Below, piece by piece: positions 7,901-16,225 of a DNA stretch of 27,459 nt; within the stretch, counting starts at the first letter, position 1, and every line of letters begins with the position of its first letter. Source of the DNA: Pseudomonadota bacterium (GTDB taxonomy: Bacteria > Pseudomonadota > Alphaproteobacteria > Rhizobiales > Devosiaceae). Under the pieces are notes generated by a model, which was not told where the DNA came from, did not search any database, and was given only the letters and a program-made list of their open reading frames with translations. A program made the position numbers and the translations under genes. Where the stretch lies: assembly GCA_023393475.1 (NCBI GenBank), contig JAEWLC010000107.1, forward strand, positions 1-27,459, in the 5' to 3' direction.

Positions 7901-8839
7901 ATGGACTTCCTCGCCGATCCGGTTTTTGCCGGCTTCCTCGCTGCCAGCGTGCGGCTCTCGATCCCCATCCTCCTCGCCGCCCTCGGCGGCATGTTCGCCG
8001 AGAAGTCGGGCGTCCTCAACATCGGCCTCGAAGGCATGATGCTGATCGGCTGCTTTGTCGGCTTCATCACCGTGCACTACTCGGGGAACCTCTGGCTCGG
8101 CACCGCCGTGGCGCTGATGATCGGCGCCATCGCCGGCCTCGGCCTCGCCTTCTATGCCGTGACGCTGCGCGCCAACCAGGTGGTGGTCGGCATCGCCTTC
8201 AACCTGCTGATGCTCGGCGTCTCCGCCTACTTCTTCCGCCTTGCCTTCGGCTCAGGCACGGCCTCGCCCCGCATCACCCCCTTCGCTCCGATCGATTTCG
8301 GCCCGCTCGCCAATATCCCGGTCGTCGGCCCGCTGCTGTTCCAGCACGATCCGCTGACCTACCTGTCGCTGCTGCTGGTGCTGATCGGCTGGCTGGTGAT
8401 GCATCGCTCGACCATCGGGCTCAACATCAAGGCCGTCGGCGAGCATCCCGAAGCCGCCGAAACGCTCGGCCTCGACCCCATCGCCATCCGCTACGCCGCC
8501 GTCGCCATCTCGGGCGCACTCGCGGGTCTGGGCGGCGCCTTCCTCTCGATCAGCGCCACCGGTGTCTTCCTCGACAACATGACCGCGGGCCGCGGCTACA
8601 TCGCGCTCGCCATCCTTATCCTCGGCCGCCGCCACCCGTTCGGCGTGCTGGTCGCGGCCCTGCTCTTTGGCGCCGCCGAAGCACTGCAGCTACGGGCGCA
8701 GCTCCTGCCGATCGGCGTGCCGCTGCAGTTCCTGATCATGCTGCCGTACCTCCTGACCATCATCGTGCTGGCCGTTTCCGCAAGCCGCAGCGGCGCCCCG
8801 GCAGCGCTCGGCACCCCGTACGAAAAAGGAAAAGACTAA
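7901..8839 (+). CDS. ABC transporter permease of the BMP/nucleoside importer, second subunit
   Basis: This 312-aa polytopic membrane protein is of the same permease family as its neighbour, here with LGGMFAEKSGVLNIGLEGMM near the N-terminus (about 23-42) and NIKAVGEHPEAAETLGLDP in the cytoplasmic coupling loop. ATG at 7901 is chosen because it sits just after the previous stop, with AAGGAGGC upstream overlapping the end of that gene. An in-frame upstream start at 7844 would overlap the first permease by over 50 nt and adds non-homologous residues. It is the last gene of the importer operon; a long palindromic repeat follows within 30 nt. Confidence 0.9.
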   Translation: MDFLADPVFAGFLAASVRLSIPILLAALGGMFAEKSGVLNIGLEGMMLIGCFVGFITVHYSGNLWLGTAVALMIGAIAGLGLAFYAVTLRANQVVVGIAFNLLMLGVSAYFFRLAFGSGTASPRITPFAPIDFGPLANIPVVGPLLFQHDPLTYLSLLLVLIGWLVMHRSTIGLNIKAVGEHPEAAETLGLDPIAIRYAAVAISGALAGLGGAFLSISATGVFLDNMTAGRGYIALAILILGRRHPFGVLVAALLFGAAEALQLRAQLLPIGVPLQFLIMLPYLLTIIVLAVSASRSGAPAALGTPYEKGKD

Positions 8840-8865
8840 GGCTCTCTGTCTCACCACGCACCGGC

Positions 8866-8945
8866 TGTCATCCCTGCGAAGGCCGGGATCCAACTCGCCG
8901 CCCGCGCTACCTGCAACATGGATCCCTGCCTTCGCAGGGATGACA
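8866..8945. repeat. Intergenic palindromic repeat, family A, copy 1
   Basis: Inverted arms of 26 nt (8866-8891 and 8920-8945) begin TGTCATCCCTGCGAAGGC and differ at a single position; the spacer is 28 nt. It lies between the importer operon and the SDR gene. The same arm type recurs at 10053-10135. Such a structure could act as a 3'-end stabiliser or weak terminator. Confidence 0.85.
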
Positions 8946-9031
8946 TCGAGTTTGGAAGGGCACTCAATGGCTTGCCCCGGTGCGCCCTCGCGCACTAACC
9001 TCCCGGCGCAAAGTCATGCTGGGAGGAATTG

Positions 9032-10021
9032 ATGGCGCTGAATGTCTTGTTCGTCGGCGGTACGGGACAGATTTCGCTGCCCTGCGTCGAGTATGCGGTT
9101 GCGCAGGGCCACAAGGTCAGCGTCTTCAACCGCGGCCAGCGCGACGTGGCGCTGCCGGCTGGCGTCACCTCGATCGTCGGCGACATGAAGGACCCCGCGA
9201 GCTACCGCAAGCTCGGCGACATGGGGTTCGACGTCGTCGCCCAGTTCATGGTGTTCACGCCCGAGCAGATGGCCGAGGACATCGCCACCTTCGCCGGCAA
9301 GACGAAGCACTACGTCTACATCTCCTCCGCCTCGGTCTACGAGAAGCCGGCCAAGCACTACATCATCACCGAGCAGACCCCGGCAGTGAACCCCTACTGG
9401 GGTTACAGCCAGGCCAAGATCGCCTGCGAGAAGCTGCTGCAGGGCGCCGCGAACCTCCCCTGGACCATCGTCCGCCCCAGCCACACCGTCCGCACCGGCC
9501 TTCCCACCATGATGGGCGAGGGCGACATCGTCATCCGCCGCATGCAGCAGGGGAAACCCGTGATCGTCGCCGGTGACGGCACCTCGCCCTGGACGCTCAC
9601 GCGCTCCCGGGATTTCGCCGTGCCCTTCGTCAACCTCTTCGGCAAATCCGCCGCGCTCGGCGAGATCTTCCACATCACCTCGGACCGCGCCTATAGCTGG
9701 GACGATATCTACCAGGCCATCGGCCGCGGCGTCGGGCTGACCCCGAAGATCGTCCACGTCCCCTCCGATACGCTGGTCGCCTACAACAAGGCCTGGGAAG
9801 GCCCGCTGATCGGCGACAAGACCTGGTCGGCCCTGTTCGACAATTCCAAGGTCAAGCACGTCGCCGGCGATTTCACCTGCTCCGAGGACCTCGACGAAGT
9901 GCTGGAAGAGTCGATCGGCTTCCTCAAGCAACGCCTCGCCTCGAACGCTCCCGTGAACATGGAACTCGATCCGCTCTTCGACCGCATCACCTCCGAACAG
10001 GCGGCGCTGGGGCGATCCTGA
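9032..10021 (+). CDS. SDR-family NAD(P)-dependent epimerase/dehydratase-like protein
   Basis: This 329-aa extended short-chain dehydrogenase fold protein has an N-terminal cofactor-binding motif FVGGTGQIS (residues 7-15), a strand-end D in GDMKDP, YISSASVY around 98-105 and a WGYSQAK active-site motif (about 127-133) with YxxxK spacing. It resembles the atypical SDR group that includes CSP41-like nucleotide-sugar epimerase homologues; the substrate is not deducible. ATG at 9032 is chosen over TTG at 9029 because GGGAGGA ends 4 nt before it. It stands alone between two family-A palindromes, with the GH172 glycosidase following. A role in modifying a sugar released by that enzyme is possible but inferred. 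Confidence 0.82.
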   Translation: MALNVLFVGGTGQISLPCVEYAVAQGHKVSVFNRGQRDVALPAGVTSIVGDMKDPASYRKLGDMGFDVVAQFMVFTPEQMAEDIATFAGKTKHYVYISSASVYEKPAKHYIITEQTPAVNPYWGYSQAKIACEKLLQGAANLPWTIVRPSHTVRTGLPTMMGEGDIVIRRMQQGKPVIVAGDGTSPWTLTRSRDFAVPFVNLFGKSAALGEIFHITSDRAYSWDDIYQAIGRGVGLTPKIVHVPSDTLVAYNKAWEGPLIGDKTWSALFDNSKVKHVAGDFTCSEDLDEVLEESIGFLKQRLASNAPVNMELDPLFDRITSEQAALGRS

Positions 10022-10052
10022 CGACGGGGCAAGACTTCGCCCCACACACCGG

Positions 10053-10135
10053 ATGTCATCCCGGCGAAAGCCGGGACCCATGCCTCCGCCCACGCCAGCC
10101 GAAAGATGGATCCCTGCCTGCGCAGGGATGACATC
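10053..10135. repeat. Intergenic palindromic repeat, family A, copy 2
   Basis: The left arm starting near 10053 (TGTCATCCCGGCGAAAGCC) and the right arm ending near 10135 (CGCAGGGATGACA) form an imperfect inverted repeat of the same family as 8866-8945. The arms have diverged more here. It separates the SDR gene from the GH172 gene. Confidence 0.8.
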
Positions 10136-10180
10136 GCGTGCGAGGCAGCATCAATCCAACATCTCGAAGGGGAAGCACTT

Positions 10181-11311
10181 ATGACCACCTTCAATGGCCT
10201 CGGCTCCAACCTCTCCAACCTCTACCGGCTGAGCCCGGCCAAGACCCGCTCGATCTCGCCCGAGAACTTCGATGGCGCCAAGGGCCGCGGCGGCATGGCG
10301 ACCGAAGGCACCGGGGCCATCCATGCCCGCGGGCTCGGCCACGATGGCTCAGGCCTCGGCTGGAAAGTCTCGCCCTCGATCCGCATCGAGCCGGGCGAGA
10401 CGCGCGTCATCGCCGACATCGAGGGCATGGGCGCCATCCAGCAGATCTGGCTGACCACGGCGAACCTGCGCTGGCGCAGCCTCATCATCCGCATGTGGTG
10501 GGATGGCCAGGAGCACCCCTCGGTCGAATCCCCGCTCGGCGATTTCTTCTGCTCGGGCTGGGGCCAGTTCGCCCAGATCAACTCGCTCGCCGTCTGCGTG
10601 AACCCCGGCCGCGCCTTCAACTGCTACTGGGAGATGCCGTTCCGCAAGGCCGCGCGCATCGAGATCGAGAACACCGATCCCGACAACCACGGCATCATCT
10701 ACTACCAGGTCAACTATACCCTCACCGAGGTGCCGGAGGACGCGGCCTACTTCCACGCAAAATTCCGCCGCACCAATCCGCTGCCCTTCGGCACCGACTA
10801 CACCATCATCGACGGCATCAAGGGCCGGGGCCAGTATGTCGGCACCTACATGGCCTGGGGCGTCAACAATGCCGGCTGGTGGGGCGAAGGCGCGATCAAG
10901 TTCTTCATGGATGGCGACAAGGAGTTCCCCACCATCTGCGGCACCGGCACCGAGGACTATTTCTGCGGCGCCTACAATTTCGATGGCGGCAATGTCGATG
11001 CCACCATGGACAGCCGCTACCGCGAGTTCTCGACCCCCTATTCCGGCCTGCCGCAGGTGCTGCGCCCCGACGGCGTCTATCGCAGCCAGATGCGCTTCGG
11101 CCTCTACCGCTGGCACCTCAGCGATCCGATCCGCTTCGAGAACGATCTGCGCGTCACCATCCAGGCGCTGGGCTGGCGCACCGAGAACCGTGCCGACCGC
11201 CGCTACCTGCCCCTGCAGGACGACATCGCCTCGGTCGCCTTCTGGTACCAGACCCTGCCGACTGTGCCGTTCGACCCCCTGCCGCACCCCGACTATCTCG
11301 AAGTGATCTGA
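10181..11311 (+). CDS. GH172 (DUF2961) family glycoside hydrolase
   Basis: This 376-aa protein has the DUF2961/GH172 signature: SISPENFDGAKGRGG near the N-terminus, IADIEGMGAIQQIWLT (about 78-92), WWGEGAIKFFMDGD with Glu236, and GTGTEDYFCGAYNF with Glu258. The two glutamates are spaced much like the catalytic pair reported for GH172, whose characterised members act on fructofuranose and arabinofuranose linkages. There is no obvious signal peptide, so it may act in the cytoplasm on an imported oligosaccharide; that is inference. ATG at 10181 follows GAAGGGGAAG at suitable spacing; earlier in-frame starts run back into the palindromic repeat. A strong terminator lies 6 nt past the stop. Confidence 0.88.
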   Translation: MTTFNGLGSNLSNLYRLSPAKTRSISPENFDGAKGRGGMATEGTGAIHARGLGHDGSGLGWKVSPSIRIEPGETRVIADIEGMGAIQQIWLTTANLRWRSLIIRMWWDGQEHPSVESPLGDFFCSGWGQFAQINSLAVCVNPGRAFNCYWEMPFRKAARIEIENTDPDNHGIIYYQVNYTLTEVPEDAAYFHAKFRRTNPLPFGTDYTIIDGIKGRGQYVGTYMAWGVNNAGWWGEGAIKFFMDGDKEFPTICGTGTEDYFCGAYNFDGGNVDATMDSRYREFSTPYSGLPQVLRPDGVYRSQMRFGLYRWHLSDPIRFENDLRVTIQALGWRTENRADRRYLPLQDDIASVAFWYQTLPTVPFDPLPHPDYLEVI

Positions 11312-11316
11312 TCCCC

Positions 11317-11356
11317 GGGGCGCTCGCAGCGCCCCTCTGTCTTTCACCCTTTTGGC
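11317..11356 (+). terminator. Rho-independent terminator after the GH172 gene
   Basis: A perfect 8-bp GC-rich stem GGGGCGCT / AGCGCCCC with a 3-nt loop (11317-11335) is followed by a T-rich stretch (CTCTGTCTTTCACCCTTTT). It begins a few bases after the glycosidase stop and precedes the next dehydratase gene by about 80 nt. Confidence 0.8.
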
Positions 11357-11435
11357 TGTCTCGACGTACGTCCCTCAGACCTCTAATGTTCGTGTCGCGC
11401 GGCCGGGAGATCGCGCTGACCGAGGGGATACCGTA

Positions 11436-12593
11436 GTGAAGATTACGTCTGTGAAGACGGCCGCGTCGACCGGCCATTGCATGCATTTGTGGGTGAAGAT
11501 CACCACCGACGCCGGCATTACCGGCATCGGCGAGTGCGTCCACGGTGGCTACCAGTCGATCGCCATCATCAAGGAGCTCGAGGAGCGGCTGATCGGCCGC
11601 GATCCCTTCGCCATCGATGCGATCTTCGAGGAAACACGCCGCAGCCTCGTGTTCGAAGGCGGCTTCGCCGGGGCGCTGATCACCGCGCTCACCGGCATCG
11701 AAATCGCGCTGTGGGATTTGAAGGGCAAGGCCCTGAAGGCTCCCGTCTATGAGCTGATGGGCGGCAAGTTCCGCGACAAGATCCGCGTCTATTGCGACTG
11801 CGAAGTCTCGCCCGGCATGAACATGGCCGAAGTGCAGGCGGTGGTCGATGAGGTGCTGGAAGCGGGCTACACCGCCCTCAAGGTCGATCTCGATATCCGC
11901 GCCTATGGCCATACCGGCGCAGAAACCGGCTGGTACGAGAAAGACAAGTTCAACATGACTCCCAACAAGTGGGAGCATGACCGCATGGTGCAGCTGGCCG
12001 AAATGGTGGTGACTGCCGCCGGCAAGGATGTCGATGTCGCCTGCGACCTCCACACCCGCCTCGACAAGCACTCCGCCATCCGGCTGGCCAAGGACCTCGA
12101 GCATCTGCAGCTGATGTGGCTCGAAGAGCCGATCCCGCCCGAGAATGTCGACGTCATGGCCGAGATCACCCGCTCGACCAGCGTGCCGATCTGCGGCGGC
12201 GAAAACCTCTATCTGCGTCACGGCTTCCGCAAGGTGTTCGAGCAGCAGGCGCTCGACATCATCATGCCGGATATCCCGAAGTGCGGCGGGCTTTCCGAGT
12301 GCCGCAAGATCGCCGAAATGGCCGACCTCTACTCGATCCCCTTCGCCCCGCACAACGTGAGCTCGCCCATCGGCACCATGGCCTCGGCCCATGTCTGCGC
12401 CACGGTGCCGAACTTCCTGATCCTCGAGTTCCACTGGTTCAACCGCATGGACTACTGGAGCACCACCACGGACGGCGGCAACATCATCCAGAACGGCTAC
12501 ATCCAGCTGTCGGATCGCCCCGGCATCGGCCTCGAACTGAACGAGGACGTGGCGCGGCGGTACCAGTATCCGAACACGACCTGGTTCGAGTGA
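11436..12593 (+). CDS. Mandelate racemase/muconate lactonizing enzyme family dehydratase (galactonate/mannonate dehydratase-like)
   Basis: This 385-aa enolase-superfamily enzyme belongs to the acid-sugar dehydratase branch. Visible active-site elements are Lys149 and Asp151 in LKVDLD, Asp204-x-His206 in ACDLHTR, Glu231 in LEEP, Glu256 in GGEN, and His306 in PHNVSSPIG. The D-x-H pair at the third strand is the pattern of D-galactonate and D-mannonate dehydratases rather than of mandelate racemase. The likely reaction is Mg-dependent dehydration of an aldonate to a 2-keto-3-deoxy acid; the exact sugar is unknown. The start is GTG at 11436, with GAGGGG 8 nt upstream; the longer frame from 11352 lacks an RBS and adds residues not typical of the family. 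It is followed by a hairpin and a 52-aa ORF. Confidence 0.87.
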   Translation: MKITSVKTAASTGHCMHLWVKITTDAGITGIGECVHGGYQSIAIIKELEERLIGRDPFAIDAIFEETRRSLVFEGGFAGALITALTGIEIALWDLKGKALKAPVYELMGGKFRDKIRVYCDCEVSPGMNMAEVQAVVDEVLEAGYTALKVDLDIRAYGHTGAETGWYEKDKFNMTPNKWEHDRMVQLAEMVVTAAGKDVDVACDLHTRLDKHSAIRLAKDLEHLQLMWLEEPIPPENVDVMAEITRSTSVPICGGENLYLRHGFRKVFEQQALDIIMPDIPKCGGLSECRKIAEMADLYSIPFAPHNVSSPIGTMASAHVCATVPNFLILEFHWFNRMDYWSTTTDGGNIIQNGYIQLSDRPGIGLELNEDVARRYQYPNTTWFE

Positions 12594-12634
12594 GGCCCGT
12601 GCACGGCTCGTATGCGTAAACGGCCCTGACACTC

Positions 12635-12670
12635 GATCTCCTGCGCCACCATCTGGTGGTGCAGGAGATC
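12635..12670 (+). promoter_or_regulatory. 36-nt near-perfect hairpin that covers the RBS of the next ORF
   Basis: Positions 12635-12651 pair with 12654-12670: 17 pairs, one of them G-U, with a minimal loop at TC. The right arm contains AGGAG (12663-12667), the ribosome-binding site of the 52-aa ORF starting at 12677. There is no T-tract after the stem, so a simple intrinsic terminator is less likely than translational control or 3'-end protection of the upstream dehydratase mRNA. Confidence 0.65.
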
Positions 12671-12676
12671 AGAGAA

Positions 12677-12835
12677 ATGACCATACGTTTCGTTCGTAGC
12701 CTCAAATCTGCAGCCAGCGCCGTCGCCGCTGCCGTTCGTGCCGGTAGCGCCGCCGAAAACGGCGAGCGGCCGCGCAAGGCCGATCTTGATGTGCTCGGCA
12801 TCGACCCCGGTGCCTTCCGCAATATCGGCCGCTAG
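12677..12835 (+). CDS. Small 52-aa hypothetical protein
   Basis: The protein starts MTIRFVRSLKSAASAVAAAV and ends DPGAFRNIGR. The N-terminal half is a basic, Ala-rich amphipathic helix. The C-terminal half (LDVLGIDPGAFRNIGR) is reminiscent of the short tails of DUF1127-like small alphaproteobacterial proteins, but I cannot assign it. ATG at 12677 is 9 nt after AGGAG, which itself lies in a hairpin arm. The stop codon TAG shares the palindrome CTAG with the stop of the convergent glucarate dehydratase gene, so the two genes overlap by 4 nt. The good RBS and typical codon composition support it as real; the function is unknown. Confidence 0.55.
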   Translation: MTIRFVRSLKSAASAVAAAVRAGSAAENGERPRKADLDVLGIDPGAFRNIGR

Positions 12836-14160
12836 CGCACCAGCGCCGGCCGCTTCGGATCGAACGCCCAGCCCGGCGACAGATACTGCATGGCCATCGC
12901 GTCGTTCCGGCCCCCGGCCGGCAGCGCACGATAACGCTCATGCGCCACGGCCAGCGCATCCTCGTCCAGTTCGACGCCCAGTCCCGGCCGCTCCGGCACC
13001 CTGACCTCGCTGTTGCGGATCAGCGGCGGGTCCACCGTCAACCGCTGCCCATCCTGCCAGATCCAGTGCGTATCGAGCGCCGTGATCGTCCCCGGCGCCG
13101 CCGCGCCCACCTGCGTGAACATCGCCAGCGAAATATCGAAGTGGTTGTTCGAATGACTGCCCCAGGTCAGCCCCCAGCGTGCGCACATCCTCGCCACATC
13201 GATGGAGCCTGATGGCGTCCAGAAATGCGGGTCGGCCAGCGGGATATCGACGCTCCCCAGCACCACCGCATGCCCCATCTGCCGCCAGTCGGTGGCGATC
13301 ATGTTGGTCGCGGTGCGGATGCCGGTGGCGCGGCGAAACTCCGCCATCACCTCGCGCCCCGAAAACCCCTGTTCCGCCCCGCAAGGATCCTCGGCATAGG
13401 CGAGATAGGGCTTGATCGCCGAGGCGACCTCAATCGCCTCCCTGAGCGACCACGCCCCGTTCGGGTCGAGCGTGATGCGGGCGTCGGGGAAGCGCTGCGC
13501 CAGGGCGACAATCGCTTCCCCCTCCTCCTGCCCCCGCAAAACCCCGCCCTTGAGCTTGAAGTCCTTGAAGCCATAGCGCGCCTGCGCCGCCTCGGCCTGC
13601 CGCACGATACCGGCGGCATCGAGGGCGGGAAGATCGCGCACCCGCTCCCAGTCATCGCCACTCGCGGCGGCGCGGTATCCGAGCGATGTCTTCGCCCCAT
13701 CACCCACATAGAACAGGTAGCCGAGCATCGGCACCGCGTCGCGCGCCTGCCCGTCGCCGAGCAGTTCCGCCATCGGCACGCCGAGGAACTGCCCCATCAG
13801 GTCGAGCAGCGCGCATTCGAGCGCCGCAACGGCGTGGATGGTGACGCGCAGGTCAAAGGTCTGCGCCCCGCGCCCGCCCGCATCTCGTCCGGCAAACGTC
13901 TCACCCACCCGCCGCAGCACAGTGCGATAGGCGCCAATCTCCTGCCCCACAACAAGCGCGGAAGAATCCTCGAGCGTTCTGGCGATCGCCTCGCCGCCCG
14001 GCACTTCACCGAGGCCGGTATGCCCGGCGCTGTCGGTGAGGATGACGATATTGCGGGTGAACATCGGGGCATGCGCGCCGCTCAGGTTGAGCAGCATGCT
14101 GTCATGACCCGCCACCGGCACGACGCGCATGCCGGTGACAACAGGTGTAGCCGGACTCAT
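12832..14160 (-). CDS. gudD: Glucarate dehydratase
   Basis: This 442-aa enolase-superfamily enzyme is the same size as characterised GudD proteins. The active-site set is complete: Lys202 and Lys204 in FKLKGG, Asp232 and Asn234 in TLDPNGAW, Glu257 in AEDPCG, Asn286 in ATNM, Asp310 in ADPHFW and the catalytic His336 in GSHSNNHFDIS. It dehydrates D-glucarate (and usually L-idarate) to 5-dehydro-4-deoxy-D-glucarate in the cytoplasm. The ATG is 7 nt after the stop of the fused permease gene, so it is the third gene of the leftward glucarate operon, consistent with import followed by dehydration. The product is the substrate of KdgD, encoded divergently at 18097. It converges with the 52-aa ORF. 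Confidence 0.93.
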   Translation of the reverse strand: MSPATPVVTGMRVVPVAGHDSMLLNLSGAHAPMFTRNIVILTDSAGHTGLGEVPGGEAIARTLEDSSALVVGQEIGAYRTVLRRVGETFAGRDAGGRGAQTFDLRVTIHAVAALECALLDLMGQFLGVPMAELLGDGQARDAVPMLGYLFYVGDGAKTSLGYRAAASGDDWERVRDLPALDAAGIVRQAEAAQARYGFKDFKLKGGVLRGQEEGEAIVALAQRFPDARITLDPNGAWSLREAIEVASAIKPYLAYAEDPCGAEQGFSGREVMAEFRRATGIRTATNMIATDWRQMGHAVVLGSVDIPLADPHFWTPSGSIDVARMCARWGLTWGSHSNNHFDISLAMFTQVGAAAPGTITALDTHWIWQDGQRLTVDPPLIRNSEVRVPERPGLGVELDEDALAVAHERYRALPAGGRNDAMAMQYLSPGWAFDPKRPALVR

Positions 14161-14167
14161 CTACCCA

Positions 14168-16123
14168 TCAGCCCTTCACGGCACCGACGGTCAGCCCGCC
14201 GACGAGGAAGCGCTGGGCGTACATGTAGAGGATCGCAACTGGGATCGCGGTCAGCAGCGACGCCGCCATCAGCTCGCCCCAGGGCAGGATGTCGCCCACC
14301 ACCATCGACTGGAGGCCGATCGGCAGAGTCCGGATCGATTCCGACGTGATGAACACGAAGGCGAACAGGAACTCGTTCCACGCATTGGTGAAGGCGAACA
14401 GCGCCACCGACAGCAGCGCCGGCGCGGCGAGCGGCAGCGTGATGCGGATGAAAGCGTAGAGCCGGCTCGCCCCGTCGATCATCGCCGCTTCCTCGAGCTC
14501 CACCGGGATCGAGCGGAAGTAGCCGATCAGCACCCAGGTGGCGAAGGGAACGAGGAAGGTCGGATAGGTGACGAGCAGGGCCCCGTAGGAGTTGATCAGC
14601 CCCATATCGCTCAGCGTCTGGTAGAGCGGGATGAAGATCAGCGTACCCGGCAGGAGGTAGGTTATTAGGATCGCCGTGGTCAGCAGCCCCGCCCCGAGGA
14701 ATTTGAGGCGCGTCAGCGCATAGGCGGCGAGCGCGGCGATGGCGACCGAGATAATGGTCGAGAGCGTCGCCACCAGCACCGAGTTGCCCAGCCAGACGAG
14801 GAACGGTGAGCCGAAGATCAGCTCCTGGTACTGGTGCAGCGTCGGCGGATCGGGCCAGAAGATCGATTGGCGCTGGCTGATCTGCGTCGTCGTTTTGAAC
14901 GACGTGATGATCACCCAGTAGAACGGGAACAGCACGAACAGCATGATCGGCACGAGGATCAGGATGCGGATGCCGATGCCCCAGCGCTCGCGCCCCTGGG
15001 GCTTGAACACCGGCTTCTGCGCCGACCCCGTCAGCCGGCGGCGCAGTGCGAGGCCGAGCTTCTCGATGCCGCGGTTCAACTGGTCGAAGGGCCAGAAGAA
15101 GACGTCGAGAACCATGCTGAACAGGCCACCGAAGAACTTGCCGATGCCGAGCCCTTTCTTCTGCACGCCCGCCGCACGCTCGTCGTGCCGCATGTATTTC
15201 GACAGCAGGTAGATGAGGAAGGCCATCAGCGGCGCCACGGAGAGCGCGATGGCGCTGCCCGGGCCGTACTGCAGCGAACCGATCGCCTTTTCGTAGGCGA
15301 GGATCGAGTAGAGGCGGGTGGCGCCCGACGGTCCGCCGCCGGTCATCAGGAAGATGAGGCCGAACTGGTTGAACGTCGAGATGAAGCTCAGCAGCAGCAC
15401 GACGAGGATGACGTAGCGCATGCCGGGCAAGGTGACGTAGCGGAAGCGCTGCACCGCATTGGCGCCGTCGACCTCCGCCGATTCATAGAGTTCGGTGTCG
15501 ATTGCCTTGAGTCCGGCCAGCAGCAGCAGGGTGAAGAAGGGAATGCCCTTCCATACGTTCACCGCAATGACGCTGCCGAGCGCGAGGTTCGAGTCCGACA
15601 GCCAGCCGAGCGGCCGATTGATGATGCCGGCGCCTTGGAGAATAGGGTTCAGCCCGCCGAACAGCGGGTCGTAGATCGACTTCCAGGCCAGCGCAGTGAC
15701 GATTTCCGGCACGATCCACGGCAGCAGCATGATCGCCGACAGCAGGTTCCGCCACGGCAGCTTGCTGTGCAGGATCATGGCGATCGTCATGCCGGTGACG
15801 AACTTGATCGACAGCGACCAGAACGTGAAGTTGATCGTGTTCGAAAGGCTGAGCAGGTAGTCGGAATTGGTGAAGAGCCGCTGGAAGTTCCGCAGCCCCA
15901 CATTGGTGGTTTCGCCGGTGTTGAAATTGAAGGTCGTGGTCGACATCAGGATGGCGCTGATGAACGGCCAGAAGATCAGGCCTGCCATCAGCAGCAACAT
16001 CGGCAATACGAAGAAATAGGCGATGCGCCAGTCGCGTCCGAGGACGTTCTTTAGCTTGAACCGCGGACGCGAAGCGGTGGTGGTGCCGCCTGCGGGCATG
16101 TCGAGAGTGATGCGCTTGTCCAT
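14168..16123 (-). CDS. Fused sugar ABC permease (two MalF/MalG-type subunits in one chain)
   Basis: This 651-aa protein carries two complete permease domains of carbohydrate uptake transporters. Domain 1 (about 30-310) has an EAA loop AEVDGANAVQRFRYVTLP at 216-233. Domain 2 (about 383-651) has a second EAA loop EEAAMIDGASRLYAFIRITL at 544-563, and the ends of both resemble MalF-like and MalG-like subunits. A 70-residue linker (about 312-382) contains an extra amphipathic stretch (FFGGLFSMVLDVFFWPF). Normally these are two separate genes, so this is a fusion; the frame is open throughout and the sequence shows no sign of assembly damage. ATG at 16123 is preceded by AAGGAGG at 7 nt. It lies between the binding-protein gene and gudD; no ATPase gene is present. 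Confidence 0.9.
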   Translation of the reverse strand: MDKRITLDMPAGGTTTASRPRFKLKNVLGRDWRIAYFFVLPMLLLMAGLIFWPFISAILMSTTTFNFNTGETTNVGLRNFQRLFTNSDYLLSLSNTINFTFWSLSIKFVTGMTIAMILHSKLPWRNLLSAIMLLPWIVPEIVTALAWKSIYDPLFGGLNPILQGAGIINRPLGWLSDSNLALGSVIAVNVWKGIPFFTLLLLAGLKAIDTELYESAEVDGANAVQRFRYVTLPGMRYVILVVLLLSFISTFNQFGLIFLMTGGGPSGATRLYSILAYEKAIGSLQYGPGSAIALSVAPLMAFLIYLLSKYMRHDERAAGVQKKGLGIGKFFGGLFSMVLDVFFWPFDQLNRGIEKLGLALRRRLTGSAQKPVFKPQGRERWGIGIRILILVPIMLFVLFPFYWVIITSFKTTTQISQRQSIFWPDPPTLHQYQELIFGSPFLVWLGNSVLVATLSTIISVAIAALAAYALTRLKFLGAGLLTTAILITYLLPGTLIFIPLYQTLSDMGLINSYGALLVTYPTFLVPFATWVLIGYFRSIPVELEEAAMIDGASRLYAFIRITLPLAAPALLSVALFAFTNAWNEFLFAFVFITSESIRTLPIGLQSMVVGDILPWGELMAASLLTAIPVAILYMYAQRFLVGGLTVGAVKG

Positions 16124-16189
16124 GGTCAAGCCTCCTTCCAGCTGAAGCACCCGAACAGACCCTGGGTGCAGGAGTTGGCGCCGCCGGGC

Positions 16190-16202
16190 GTCACATTGTG
16201 AC
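16190..16202. repeat. 13-nt palindrome GTCACA-T-TGTGAC upstream of the permease gene
   Basis: A perfect 6-1-6 palindrome lies in the 142-nt gap between the binding-protein and permease genes. It could be a regulator site for an internal promoter or a small hairpin; no further support is visible. Confidence 0.4.
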
Positions 16203-16225
16203 AGCCTCATCCGGCACGGGATGTC

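Noticed and set aside
6745..8070. Long minus-strand open frame (441 aa) antisense to the BMP importer ATPase end and permeases
   Set aside because: The product is a low-complexity D/E/G/A-rich sequence typical of the antisense frame of GC-rich genes, and the sense strand encodes clear transport proteins.
13225..14349. 374-aa plus-strand open frame antisense to gudD
   Set aside because: gudD on the other strand has every catalytic residue; this frame is compositionally a shadow.
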